Assembly (NCBI RefSeq): GCF_007570835.1
Contig: NZ_SUNC01000001.1
Location: 1,488,001-1,552,000, forward strand
Source: Croceicoccus sediminis
GTDB taxonomy: Bacteria > Pseudomonadota > Alphaproteobacteria > Sphingomonadales > Sphingomonadaceae
DNA: 64,000 nt
Direction of reading: 5' to 3'
The translations under genes were made by a program, and so were the position numbers. This document shows, piece by piece, positions 1 to 6,750 of the stretch; positions within the stretch are counted from its first letter, which is position 1; every line of letters begins with the position of its first letter. The notes under the pieces are model-generated. The model searched no databases, was not told the DNA's origin, and saw nothing but the letters and a program-made list of their open reading frames with translations.

Positions 1-675
1 TCCAACAACTTCGCCGCACCGGAGACGATCACCAGCTACGAAATCGGCACGAAGGGCAAATTCGATGCGGTCTCGTTCTCGCTCGCCGCATTCTACTACG
101 ACTACACCGACCTGCAGGTACAATTTTTCGACGGCAGCGCGACGATCCTCGCCAATGCCGCCGACGCCACGATCTACGGACTCGACGGCGAAATCAGCGT
201 CGAGCTGAGCGACAATTTCAACTTGCGGGCGGTGGGCTCCTGGCTACCGGAAGCAAAGTACGACACGTTCGAGAACGGCGTTGCCTTCGCCCTCCCCAAT
301 ACGCCGGCCGGGATGAGCCAGGTGGTTCTGGATGCCAGCGGCCAGCGCCTGTTGAAGGCGGCGAAGTTCGCCGGGTCGCTCTCGCTCCGCTACGAAGGAA
401 ACGTGGGATCGGGAGAGATGGACGGCAACGTTACGCTCGCCCATTCAGGATCTTATGATTTCGACCTTCTGGGCAGGGTCAGGACCGGACCCTACACGAC
501 GGTCAACGCGCAACTGGGCTATCGGCCCGGAGGCGGGGCACTGCGTTTTGCCGTCTATGGCAAGAACATCACGAACGAGGCCTATTTCACCAGCGCTCTG
601 CTCGGCAACCAGGCAGATGCGCCGGTTTACGCCCCGCCGCGCCAGCTTGGCGTCAGGCTGCAGTATGATTTCTGA
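1..675 (+). CDS. TonB-dependent outer-membrane receptor, C-terminal part (5' truncated by window)
   Basis: The frame is open from base 1 to the TGA at 673-675, so only the last 224 residues are visible. They show alternating beta-strands typical of the 22-strand barrel of TonB-dependent receptors (ETITSYEIGTKG, AAFYYDYTDLQVQFF, VYGKNITNEAYFTS) and end in an aromatic outer-membrane sorting signal, LQYDF. Such receptors import scarce substrates across the outer membrane using TonB energy. It lies next to a TetR regulator and acyl-CoA, aldehyde and alcohol oxidation genes, so it probably imports the substrate of that pathway. The ligand cannot be read from this fragment. Confidence 0.9.
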   Translation, partial: SNNFAAPETITSYEIGTKGKFDAVSFSLAAFYYDYTDLQVQFFDGSATILANAADATIYGLDGEISVELSDNFNLRAVGSWLPEAKYDTFENGVAFALPNTPAGMSQVVLDASGQRLLKAAKFAGSLSLRYEGNVGSGEMDGNVTLAHSGSYDFDLLGRVRTGPYTTVNAQLGYRPGGGALRFAVYGKNITNEAYFTSALLGNQADAPVYAPPRQLGVRLQYDF

Positions 676-709
676 ATTCCTGACGGGGCGTTCGCAAGCG
701 GCCGTCCCG

Positions 710-1339
710 TCAATTCGCGCAAAGGCCGTCAAGCAGCGTGTCCACGAAAGTCCGGGCCTGCCGATCGACATCGACCGGCTTTCCCGCGAGCGATGTGCGC
801 ATTGCCACGTGTTCCAGCCCGCCGAACACCATGTCGCGGACCATCGCCGCATCAAGACCTGCCCGCAATTCGCCTCTCTCCACGCCTTCGCCGACGGCTT
901 CTATCACCGTGTTGGCGAAACGGCGGTTCAGCTTGTGAAGCGGCGAGCCGACATAGTCCGCCCAGCGCAGTTCCTGATAGAAAACGCGGTGAAGGCGCGG
1001 CGTGTCGTCCATTCCTCGCAAGTAGCTGGTGGCGATGAGCACGAAGCGTTCCCGCACGGACGTCGCACCCTCAAGCCGCAGCAGCAGATTGGTTATGAAA
1101 GGCTCCGCCCACTCGGTCAGGACTTGATTGATCAGGGCCTGCTTACTGTCGAAATAGCGGTAAACCAGCGCCTCGGACACGTTCGCACGGGCCGCGATGC
1201 GGGCCATCGACACGCCCGAAAGCCCCTTCGCTTCGAGCATCTGTCTGGCCGCCGCGATGATTTCCGTCGGCCGGTCGTTCTTGCGCCTTCGCCAAGCCGG
1301 GCCTTCGTTCGAAATATCGGGCGATGCCTGGGTCGACAT
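710..1339 (-). CDS. TetR/AcrR family transcriptional regulator
   Basis: The protein is 209 residues. An N-terminal TetR helix-turn-helix spans about residues 20-65 (IIAAARQMLEAKG, SMARIAARANVSEALVYRYF), followed by a helical ligand-binding domain. The ATG at 1339 (MSTQASPD) was chosen because an upstream in-frame extension is low in protein character and overlaps the divergent MaoC gene. It faces away from the MaoC/acyl-CoA synthetase operon across about 107 bp, so it is probably the local repressor of that operon, released by an acyl-CoA or substrate ligand. That role is inferred from position only. Confidence 0.88.
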   Translation of the reverse strand: MSTQASPDISNEGPAWRRRKNDRPTEIIAAARQMLEAKGLSGVSMARIAARANVSEALVYRYFDSKQALINQVLTEWAEPFITNLLLRLEGATSVRERFVLIATSYLRGMDDTPRLHRVFYQELRWADYVGSPLHKLNRRFANTVIEAVGEGVERGELRAGLDAAMVRDMVFGGLEHVAMRTSLAGKPVDVDRQARTFVDTLLDGLCAN

Positions 1340-1446
1340 GGAAGAAACCTGGCCTTTGTGCTGGAACGGATGGATGGGTCTTATTTCATCGACGACCCGA
1401 AGTTGGCAAGGTCGCTGGCAGCAGAATGCCGGAGGGGAAGAGACGA

Positions 1447-1869
1447 ATGAGCCAGTTTCCGATGACGCTCGGGTCCGGCACGTTCCATATCGATGCCGCT
1501 CTTGACGACAGGACTCGCGAAAGCTGCCGGTCCGAAGCGCGTTCGGGCAACGACGCTCATCCGATCTTCGCATTCGTCGCCGCGCTTCGCGGAACCGGCA
1601 CGTCGATCGAGACGCTCTGCTCGCTTTGCGGCTGTTCGATCGCGGACGGGCCGGTGCTCGCTTCCTGCGACATCGAGTATCTTGCCGCCATGCCCGTAGA
1701 CGAGACCTACCGCGTCGATGCCCGTATTACCGACAGGATAGAAAAGCCCAGCCGCCGGTTCGGCAAGGCCGTCCACGCATTCGTCGAATTCGCGATCGAC
1801 CGGGACAGCGACGTCTGTGCGAAAGTGCGGCTGCACATCATCATGCCCAGGAATTCCAACCATGACTGA
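1447..1869 (+). CDS. Hot-dog fold protein, FAS1-like/MaoC-type hydratase subunit
   Basis: The protein is 140 residues. The start ATG at 1447 follows a strong GGAGGGG ribosome site. The sequence fits a single hot-dog domain of the MaoC_dehydrat_N (FAS1-like) type, with HPIFAFVAALRGTG in the central helix, but it lacks the D-x-x-x-H hydratase signature. The next gene overlaps it by 8 bases and does carry that signature. The pair therefore resembles heterodimeric two-gene enoyl-CoA hydratases such as ChsH1/ChsH2, in which only one subunit is catalytic. The family assignment is moderate and the exact substrate is unknown. Confidence 0.65.
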   Translation: MSQFPMTLGSGTFHIDAALDDRTRESCRSEARSGNDAHPIFAFVAALRGTGTSIETLCSLCGCSIADGPVLASCDIEYLAAMPVDETYRVDARITDRIEKPSRRFGKAVHAFVEFAIDRDSDVCAKVRLHIIMPRNSNHD

Positions 1870-2236
1870 CGGACCGAACTGGAATCTCGACGACGTTTCG
1901 GCGTCGGAAATGATTTTTTGGGCCGACCTGCTGGACGATCCCAATCCCATCCATGCCGATCCGGAAGCTGCGCGGCGGCTTGGCTTTGGCAACCGGACGG
2001 TGAACCCCGGTCCGGTCAATCTGGCCTACGTCCTGAACCTCGTCGCGCAGCAGTTCGACGCGACTGCGCCTTCGCGCATCACCGCGCGCTTCCTGGGCAA
2101 CGTCATGGCCGGAGACGATGTCACCGCGGTCCTTGTCGACCGGACGGCGGACGGCGGGTCGGTGATTTTGCAGCGCAACGGTGATGAAGTCGTACTTCAG
2201 GCCGACTTCACGCTGCCGCAGGATTCCGGCTCGTGA
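1862..2236 (+). CDS. MaoC-like (R)-specific enoyl-CoA hydratase subunit
   Basis: The protein is 124 residues, beginning at the ATG at 1862 inside the end of the previous gene (overlap ATGACTGA), so the two are translationally coupled. It contains the hydratase-2 motif ADLLDDPNPIHADPEAA, with the catalytic Asp and His, followed by GFGNRTVNPG. The family hydrates trans-2-enoyl-CoA to 3-hydroxyacyl-CoA. At half the length of two-domain MaoC enzymes, it probably pairs with the preceding hot-dog protein. It also overlaps the acyl-CoA synthetase start by 4 bases, making a tight three-gene operon. Confidence 0.8.
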   Translation: MTDGPNWNLDDVSASEMIFWADLLDDPNPIHADPEAARRLGFGNRTVNPGPVNLAYVLNLVAQQFDATAPSRITARFLGNVMAGDDVTAVLVDRTADGGSVILQRNGDEVVLQADFTLPQDSGS

Positions 2237-3729
2237 ACGGGATGGCTACTTCGGGTGCGACGATCTGGGGCCTCATCGAAATGCGCGCAGCCGCCGAACC
2301 GGACGCCATCGCCCTGGACGACGGCACGTCTCAGCTTTCCTATGCCGACTTGATCGAACAATCCGCGCAGATCGCATCGGGTCTCACCTCAAAGGGTATA
2401 GTGCGCGGTGACCGCGTTGCGATCCTCTCGGAAAACTCGATCCGCTACACCCTCCTGCAAATGGCCTGCGCCCGCATCGGGGCTATTGCCGCCTGTCAGA
2501 ACTGGCGGCTCTCGGTCGATGAATTGCAGCACTGCATTTCGCTAGTGGAACCTGCCCTGTTTTTCTTTTCGGAACGCTATCGTGAAGTTGTAGGCGCCAT
2601 TGGGGCCGACCTCGCCGCCATCGCGATGTCCGATCTGCCGGTTGGAAAGCCCATGCCCGCCACGGCGCAAGCGGACGATCCCTGGCTCATCATCTATACC
2701 AGTGGGACGACCGGCCTTCCCAAGGCGGCCGTAATATCCCAGCGTGCGGAAATCGCGCGCATGTGCACCTTGCGGCTCGACCTCGGCCTGGAGAAAGCCG
2801 ACGCTTTCATCGCCTGGGCTCCGATGTTCCACATGGGCGGGACGGAACATACGATGGCGACGCTGATGGCCGGCGGCCGGGTTTTCGTGATCGACGGATA
2901 TGATCCGGCACAGATGGCGACGGTTCTGCAATCCCACGCAATCGGCTGGCTCTTGCTCGTTCCGTCCACGATCATGCCGCTGGTCGAGGAGCTGCGAAGA
3001 AAAGGCGTATCGCCACTGTCGGTCAAAGCAGTCGGCTGCATGGCCGACCTTTGTCCCGAAGCCGAGATCGCGGCGGCCATCGAAACGCTTGGCGCGCCCT
3101 TCCTGAACAGTTTCGGGGCAACGGAAACGGGGCTTGGCCCCTTGACCGGCAACCTTGTTCGAAGCCGCCCCGATATTGCAGACCTCGCCAAGCAGCCAAG
3201 CTCGCTCTACGAAATTCGCCTGACAGACAGCACGGGCCTTCCCTGTGCCGATGGAGAGGTGGGCGAAGCGGTCGTGCGCAGTCCATGCCTGTTCGACGGC
3301 TACTGGAACGCGCCGGATGCAAATGCGGACGCGTTTCGCGATGGCTGGTTCCGCATGGGCGACCTGTTTTCGAAACGTCCCGACGGCCGGTTCGAATATG
3401 CCGGTCGGTCGAAATACCTGATCAAGTCGGGCGGGGAGAACATCTATCCTGCCGAAATCGAACGCGTACTGCTGGGCGATCCGCGTGTCGAACAGGCGGT
3501 CGTCGTGCGGCAAAGCGACGCGCAATGGGGTGAAGTGCCGGTCGCGATCATGGTGGCATCGGGCATGTCGGAAGACGATGCCCGCGCCCTGCTGGAACTG
3601 CGTCTCGCGCGTTACAAGCTTCCGCGCCGCTATATTTTCGTGACCGAGGAGGCGCTGCGGCTCAATGTCAGCGGAAAGGCCAACCGGACCGCCCTCGAGC
3701 AGCGGCTCGAGGAATTAGCCGGCCTCTGA
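2233..3729 (+). CDS. Acyl-CoA synthetase / AMP-dependent ligase
   Basis: The protein is about 498 residues, a usual length for the ANL superfamily. The P-loop-like adenylation motif YTSGTTGLPK is at residues 155-164, the A5 region is FLNSFGATETG, and the C-terminal hinge region is GRSKYLIKSGGENIYP. The conserved lysine context near the end is LNVSGKANR. It activates a carboxylic acid to an acyl-CoA through an acyl-AMP. The GTG start at 2233 overlaps the upstream stop as GTGA. An ATG at 2242 is an alternative. Context (hydratases upstream, aldehyde dehydrogenase nearby) suggests it activates the acid made by alcohol/aldehyde oxidation. Confidence 0.9.
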   Translation: MNGMATSGATIWGLIEMRAAAEPDAIALDDGTSQLSYADLIEQSAQIASGLTSKGIVRGDRVAILSENSIRYTLLQMACARIGAIAACQNWRLSVDELQHCISLVEPALFFFSERYREVVGAIGADLAAIAMSDLPVGKPMPATAQADDPWLIIYTSGTTGLPKAAVISQRAEIARMCTLRLDLGLEKADAFIAWAPMFHMGGTEHTMATLMAGGRVFVIDGYDPAQMATVLQSHAIGWLLLVPSTIMPLVEELRRKGVSPLSVKAVGCMADLCPEAEIAAAIETLGAPFLNSFGATETGLGPLTGNLVRSRPDIADLAKQPSSLYEIRLTDSTGLPCADGEVGEAVVRSPCLFDGYWNAPDANADAFRDGWFRMGDLFSKRPDGRFEYAGRSKYLIKSGGENIYPAEIERVLLGDPRVEQAVVVRQSDAQWGEVPVAIMVASGMSEDDARALLELRLARYKLPRRYIFVTEEALRLNVSGKANRTALEQRLEELAGL

Positions 3730-4272
3730 TCAGCCGATCGGCAGGGTCGCGAAGTCCGGATGGTCAGTTCCGGTCGCGCCAATGGTGTTCAGTGCGGAGA
3801 GGTCACCGGTAATCGCGACATCGGGCAGGTCGGTGCCCGCGACGAGGATGTGCTTTCGGCCAGCGATGGCCCAACGTCCGTCGCGCTTTTCCATGCGGTC
3901 GTTGTAGAAGCCGAAGAACCCGGTCAGCCGCGAATTATCGTTGCTTTGGACGCTATCGGCCGCGAGCGACAGGTTGTATCCGGTAACCCGCGCGCTGCTG
4001 CCGTCGATGGCGGTGCGCAACTGCGAGGTGAAGTGCCAGCGCCTGCCCATGCCGCGCTCGACCTCCATCAGGATCGGCTTGAAGTCGGCTCCGCTGCCCT
4101 TGAAGAAGCCATAATCGATCTGGGCATCATCCCAGAACACCCGGTCCAGCGTTGCATCGTCCAGCCAATCGAGCGCGAGCGAATAATCGGCGAGCACACG
4201 GGCGATCGCCAGTTCGTCCTCCAGGATGGAAATGCGCGCCTCAAGCGCGGCCATGCGGCCCTCGTCAGTCAC
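3730..4272 (-). CDS. SnoaL-like / NTF2-fold protein
   Basis: The protein is 180 residues and opens with a short predicted coiled-coil (MAALEARISILEDELAIARVL). A SnoaL_4/NTF2-like domain follows, recognised from DYSLALDWLDDATLDRVFWDDA and the late NDRMEKRDGRWAIAGRKH strand. Members include dehydratases, isomerases and ring-modifying enzymes of aromatic, terpene and steroid pathways, but many have no known activity. It is convergent with the acyl-CoA synthetase (no gap) and divergent from the aldehyde dehydrogenase, so it shares the 4273-4428 promoter region. Its reaction cannot be assigned from sequence alone. Confidence 0.78.
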   Translation of the reverse strand: MTDEGRMAALEARISILEDELAIARVLADYSLALDWLDDATLDRVFWDDAQIDYGFFKGSGADFKPILMEVERGMGRRWHFTSQLRTAIDGSSARVTGYNLSLAADSVQSNDNSRLTGFFGFYNDRMEKRDGRWAIAGRKHILVAGTDLPDVAITGDLSALNTIGATGTDHPDFATLPIG

Positions 4273-4346
4273 AGTCGTCTCCCGTTTTCAGGCATCGTAT
4301 CGCAGCTGTCACGTCCGTGCCATTAATTCGAATACGCAATACCATA

Positions 4347-4379
4347 TTGATCACATCGAGAAAATGATAATATATTATC
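4347..4379 (+). promoter_or_regulatory. Putative promoter with 14-bp palindromic operator upstream of aldehyde dehydrogenase
   Basis: A -35-like TTGATC (4347-4352), an 18-base spacer and a -10-like TATATT (4371-4376) lie about 50 bases upstream of the aldehyde dehydrogenase start. A perfect 14-bp palindrome, GATAATATATTATC (4366-4379), covers the -10 box. This is the layout expected for repression by a dimeric regulator such as one of the two flanking TetR proteins. It is also the divergent control region for the SnoaL-like gene. The site is an inference from the pattern and no binding is shown. Confidence 0.45.
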
Positions 4380-4428
4380 GAATTGATTGACCCGCAGACC
4401 ATGCGGGCTGCAACGGGAGTGCGATTAG

Positions 4429-5934
4429 ATGAACATGGCGAGCGACAAGTTCCGGATAGATCCCAAGGCGATCGAATGGGTCGAACGCGGCGACGGCCTG
4501 TTCGTCGGCGGCAAACTTACCCGGGGCAGCGGCGAGGAACTTGCCGTTATCGATCCGGCGTCCGGTGACCGCATCGGCACGATCGCGGCAGCTTCCGTGG
4601 CGGAGGCCGATCGCGCTGTCGCGGCGGCTCGCGAATCTTTCGAGGACGGCCGCTGGCGCAACATGGACAGCGATCAGCGCAGCCAGATCATGTGGCGGCT
4701 CGCCGAACTGATCGCGCGCGACAGCGAAGCGCTGGCCGCGACCGAAGTGCTGGACAACGGAATGCCCATGCCCTTTGCGCAGTGGGAAGTGGATTCGATG
4801 GGCAAGTGGCTTCGCCATTACGCCGGTCTCACCCGCACCATCATGGGCAGCAACGCGAGCCAGGCGATCTCGTCACAGGCCGCTGAATTTCATGCCTATT
4901 CGCGCAAGGAACCTGTGGGCGTTGCAGCGCTGATCGTCCCCTGGAACGCGCCTGCCGGCAACCTCACGATCAAGCTTGCCCCTGCCCTTGCGTCTGGCTG
5001 CTCGGTGGTGATCAAGCCTGCCGAGGATACGAGCGTCAGCGCACTGCGTATTGCCGAACTCGCCAGCGAAGCGGGTGTGCCCGCCGGGGTCATCAACGTC
5101 GTCACCGGGCGCGGGCATGACATCGGTGCGCACCTGGTCGCCCATCCCGACATTGACAAAATCAGCTTTACCGGTTCGACGGACACGGGCCGCCGGATCG
5201 CGGCAAGCGCGGGTCACGATCTCAAGCGCCTGACACTGGAACTCGGCGGCAAGTCGCCGGTCATGGTGTTCGACGATTGCGATGTCGAAACCACGATCCC
5301 GCAAGTCGCGATGGCCATTTTCGCAAATACGGGCCAGGTCTGTTTCGCTGGCTCACGCCTGTTCGTGCAATCGGGCGTCTATGACCGCATCGTGGAAGGT
5401 ATCGCAGAGTTCGCGAAAGGCCTGGCCGTGGGCTCCGGCTTCGAAGAGGGCGTCCTGCTCGGACCGCTGATTTCCTCCAAGCAGCTCGACCGCGTCACCG
5501 GATTTCTTTCATCTGGCAAGAAGTGCGGAGCCAGCGTTGTGACCGGCGGGGATACCATTTCGCGCGGGGGATTCTTCGTCGAACCGACGGTTTTTGCCAA
5601 CGTCGATGCCGATGCCGAAATCGCGCGCGAGGAAATCTTCGGCCCGGTCCTCGTCGCCAATCGCATCGACGACGAGGCCGAGATGCTGCGACTTGCCAAC
5701 GATACTCGCTACGGTCTTGGCGCGGGGATCTTTACCCGCGACGTCGGCAGGTTGCATAGGCTTGCCGCGCGGCTTCAGGCGGGGAATGTCTGGGCCAATT
5801 GCTATGGCAACGTGCATCCGACCCTGCCGTTCGGCGGCTTCAAGGAATCGGGCATCGGCCGTGAAATGAGCAGTGAAGGCCTCGACGCTTTCCTCGAAAC
5901 CAAGTCCGTCTATGTCGACGTGACGGCGCGTTAA
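4429..5934 (+). CDS. NAD(P)-dependent aldehyde dehydrogenase
   Basis: The protein is 501 residues, a full-length ALDH. Visible features are the oxyanion Asn in PWNAPAGN (N173), the cofactor loop FTGSTDTGR, the general base Glu in LELGGKSP (E271) and the catalytic Cys in NTGQVCFAGS (C305). It oxidises an aldehyde to the acid. It is flanked by an acyl-CoA synthetase and a PQQ alcohol dehydrogenase, so it most likely does the middle step of an alcohol-to-acyl-CoA route. Its 3' end overlaps the convergent TetR gene by 4 bases. The aldehyde substrate is not known. Confidence 0.93.
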   Translation: MNMASDKFRIDPKAIEWVERGDGLFVGGKLTRGSGEELAVIDPASGDRIGTIAAASVAEADRAVAAARESFEDGRWRNMDSDQRSQIMWRLAELIARDSEALAATEVLDNGMPMPFAQWEVDSMGKWLRHYAGLTRTIMGSNASQAISSQAAEFHAYSRKEPVGVAALIVPWNAPAGNLTIKLAPALASGCSVVIKPAEDTSVSALRIAELASEAGVPAGVINVVTGRGHDIGAHLVAHPDIDKISFTGSTDTGRRIAASAGHDLKRLTLELGGKSPVMVFDDCDVETTIPQVAMAIFANTGQVCFAGSRLFVQSGVYDRIVEGIAEFAKGLAVGSGFEEGVLLGPLISSKQLDRVTGFLSSGKKCGASVVTGGDTISRGGFFVEPTVFANVDADAEIAREEIFGPVLVANRIDDEAEMLRLANDTRYGLGAGIFTRDVGRLHRLAARLQAGNVWANCYGNVHPTLPFGGFKESGIGREMSSEGLDAFLETKSVYVDVTAR

Positions 5935-6632
5935 TCCGCCTCCGCCGCCGCCACCCTTTTTGCGGTGGCGTCGGCGCGGGCCAGCGCCTGCGTGCGCGCC
6001 GGTTCGGCCAGGACCGGAGAGACCGCGAAAAAGAACGCGCTTTTCAGTGCGTCGGCCACGCTTTCATCCTTCAACGATCGCTGCATCCAGTTCAGGAATA
6101 CCGAGTATTCGAGATCGACCTGCCTTTCGCACGCAAGCGCGAGGTCGATACGCGGATCGAGCTGCCCCGCGTCCTGCATCGCACCAAGAAAATGCTCCAC
6201 TCTGCCGATCGCGACCGATCGCATCGAAAGGCGCGCGCGCGCGTCGATCGTCGGGCTGAAATAAAGCTGCATGATCGCACGGGCATATTCGGGATCGCGG
6301 TGCAGTTCGTTCATGATCCAGTCGTACTCGGCCTCGACCGCGTCGAAAGTCGCAGGGCGGCCCACTTTATCGAGATGTTCGGCAATGCCGCTCATGTGCT
6401 CGACAATGGACTGGTAGATGACGCCTTCCTTGCTTTCAAAGCTGCGATAGATCGTGCTGGGCGCGACTTCGGCCAACTCGCTCAATCGGTTGATCGTCAT
6501 CGCCTCGACCCCGCCTTCGGCCAGGATCTGGTGCGCGAACTTCAGGATGCGCATTCGCCGTTCCGCCATGCGCGGACTGTCATAGCGGGTGCGCGGGCCG
6601 GTGCTGCTTTCGTCTGGTATGATCGCGTTCAT
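5931..6632 (-). CDS. TetR/AcrR family transcriptional regulator
   Basis: The protein is 233 residues from the ATG at 6632 (MNAIIPDES). An ATG 18 bases further upstream is possible. The helix-turn-helix spans about residues 25-70 (MRILKFAHQILAEGG, TINRLSELAEVAPSTIYRSF), and the ligand domain is a typical all-helical TetR C-terminus. It is convergent with the aldehyde dehydrogenase and divergent from the PQQ alcohol dehydrogenase. The roughly 118-base gap to that gene holds an imperfect palindrome at 6697-6711. It probably represses the alcohol dehydrogenase and/or itself. Confidence 0.87.
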   Translation of the reverse strand: MNAIIPDESSTGPRTRYDSPRMAERRMRILKFAHQILAEGGVEAMTINRLSELAEVAPSTIYRSFESKEGVIYQSIVEHMSGIAEHLDKVGRPATFDAVEAEYDWIMNELHRDPEYARAIMQLYFSPTIDARARLSMRSVAIGRVEHFLGAMQDAGQLDPRIDLALACERQVDLEYSVFLNWMQRSLKDESVADALKSAFFFAVSPVLAEPARTQALARADATAKRVAAAEAD

Positions 6633-6696
6633 CGCTCGCGACACTAGCATGAATATCGCATCTCACCACCCAGATATCCCTTGCTTTCAAGGGCAA

Positions 6697-6711
6697 CTCA
6701 CTTAAAATGAG
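6697..6711. promoter_or_regulatory. Candidate TetR operator in the divergent tetR / PQQ-alcohol dehydrogenase region
   Basis: The 15 bases CTCACTTAAAATGAG form an imperfect palindrome with arms CTCA-TT and AA-TGAG. The site lies about 40 bases upstream of the alcohol dehydrogenase start and about 65 bases from the TetR start. A separate small hairpin, CCCTTG-CTTT-CAAGGG, lies at 6678-6693. TetR sites are usually such palindromes in a shared divergent promoter. This is a pattern-based guess. Confidence 0.3.
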
Positions 6712-6750
6712 AACGAGATTGCGTTTTGACGCAGCGTCGAGAGAGGTTGA

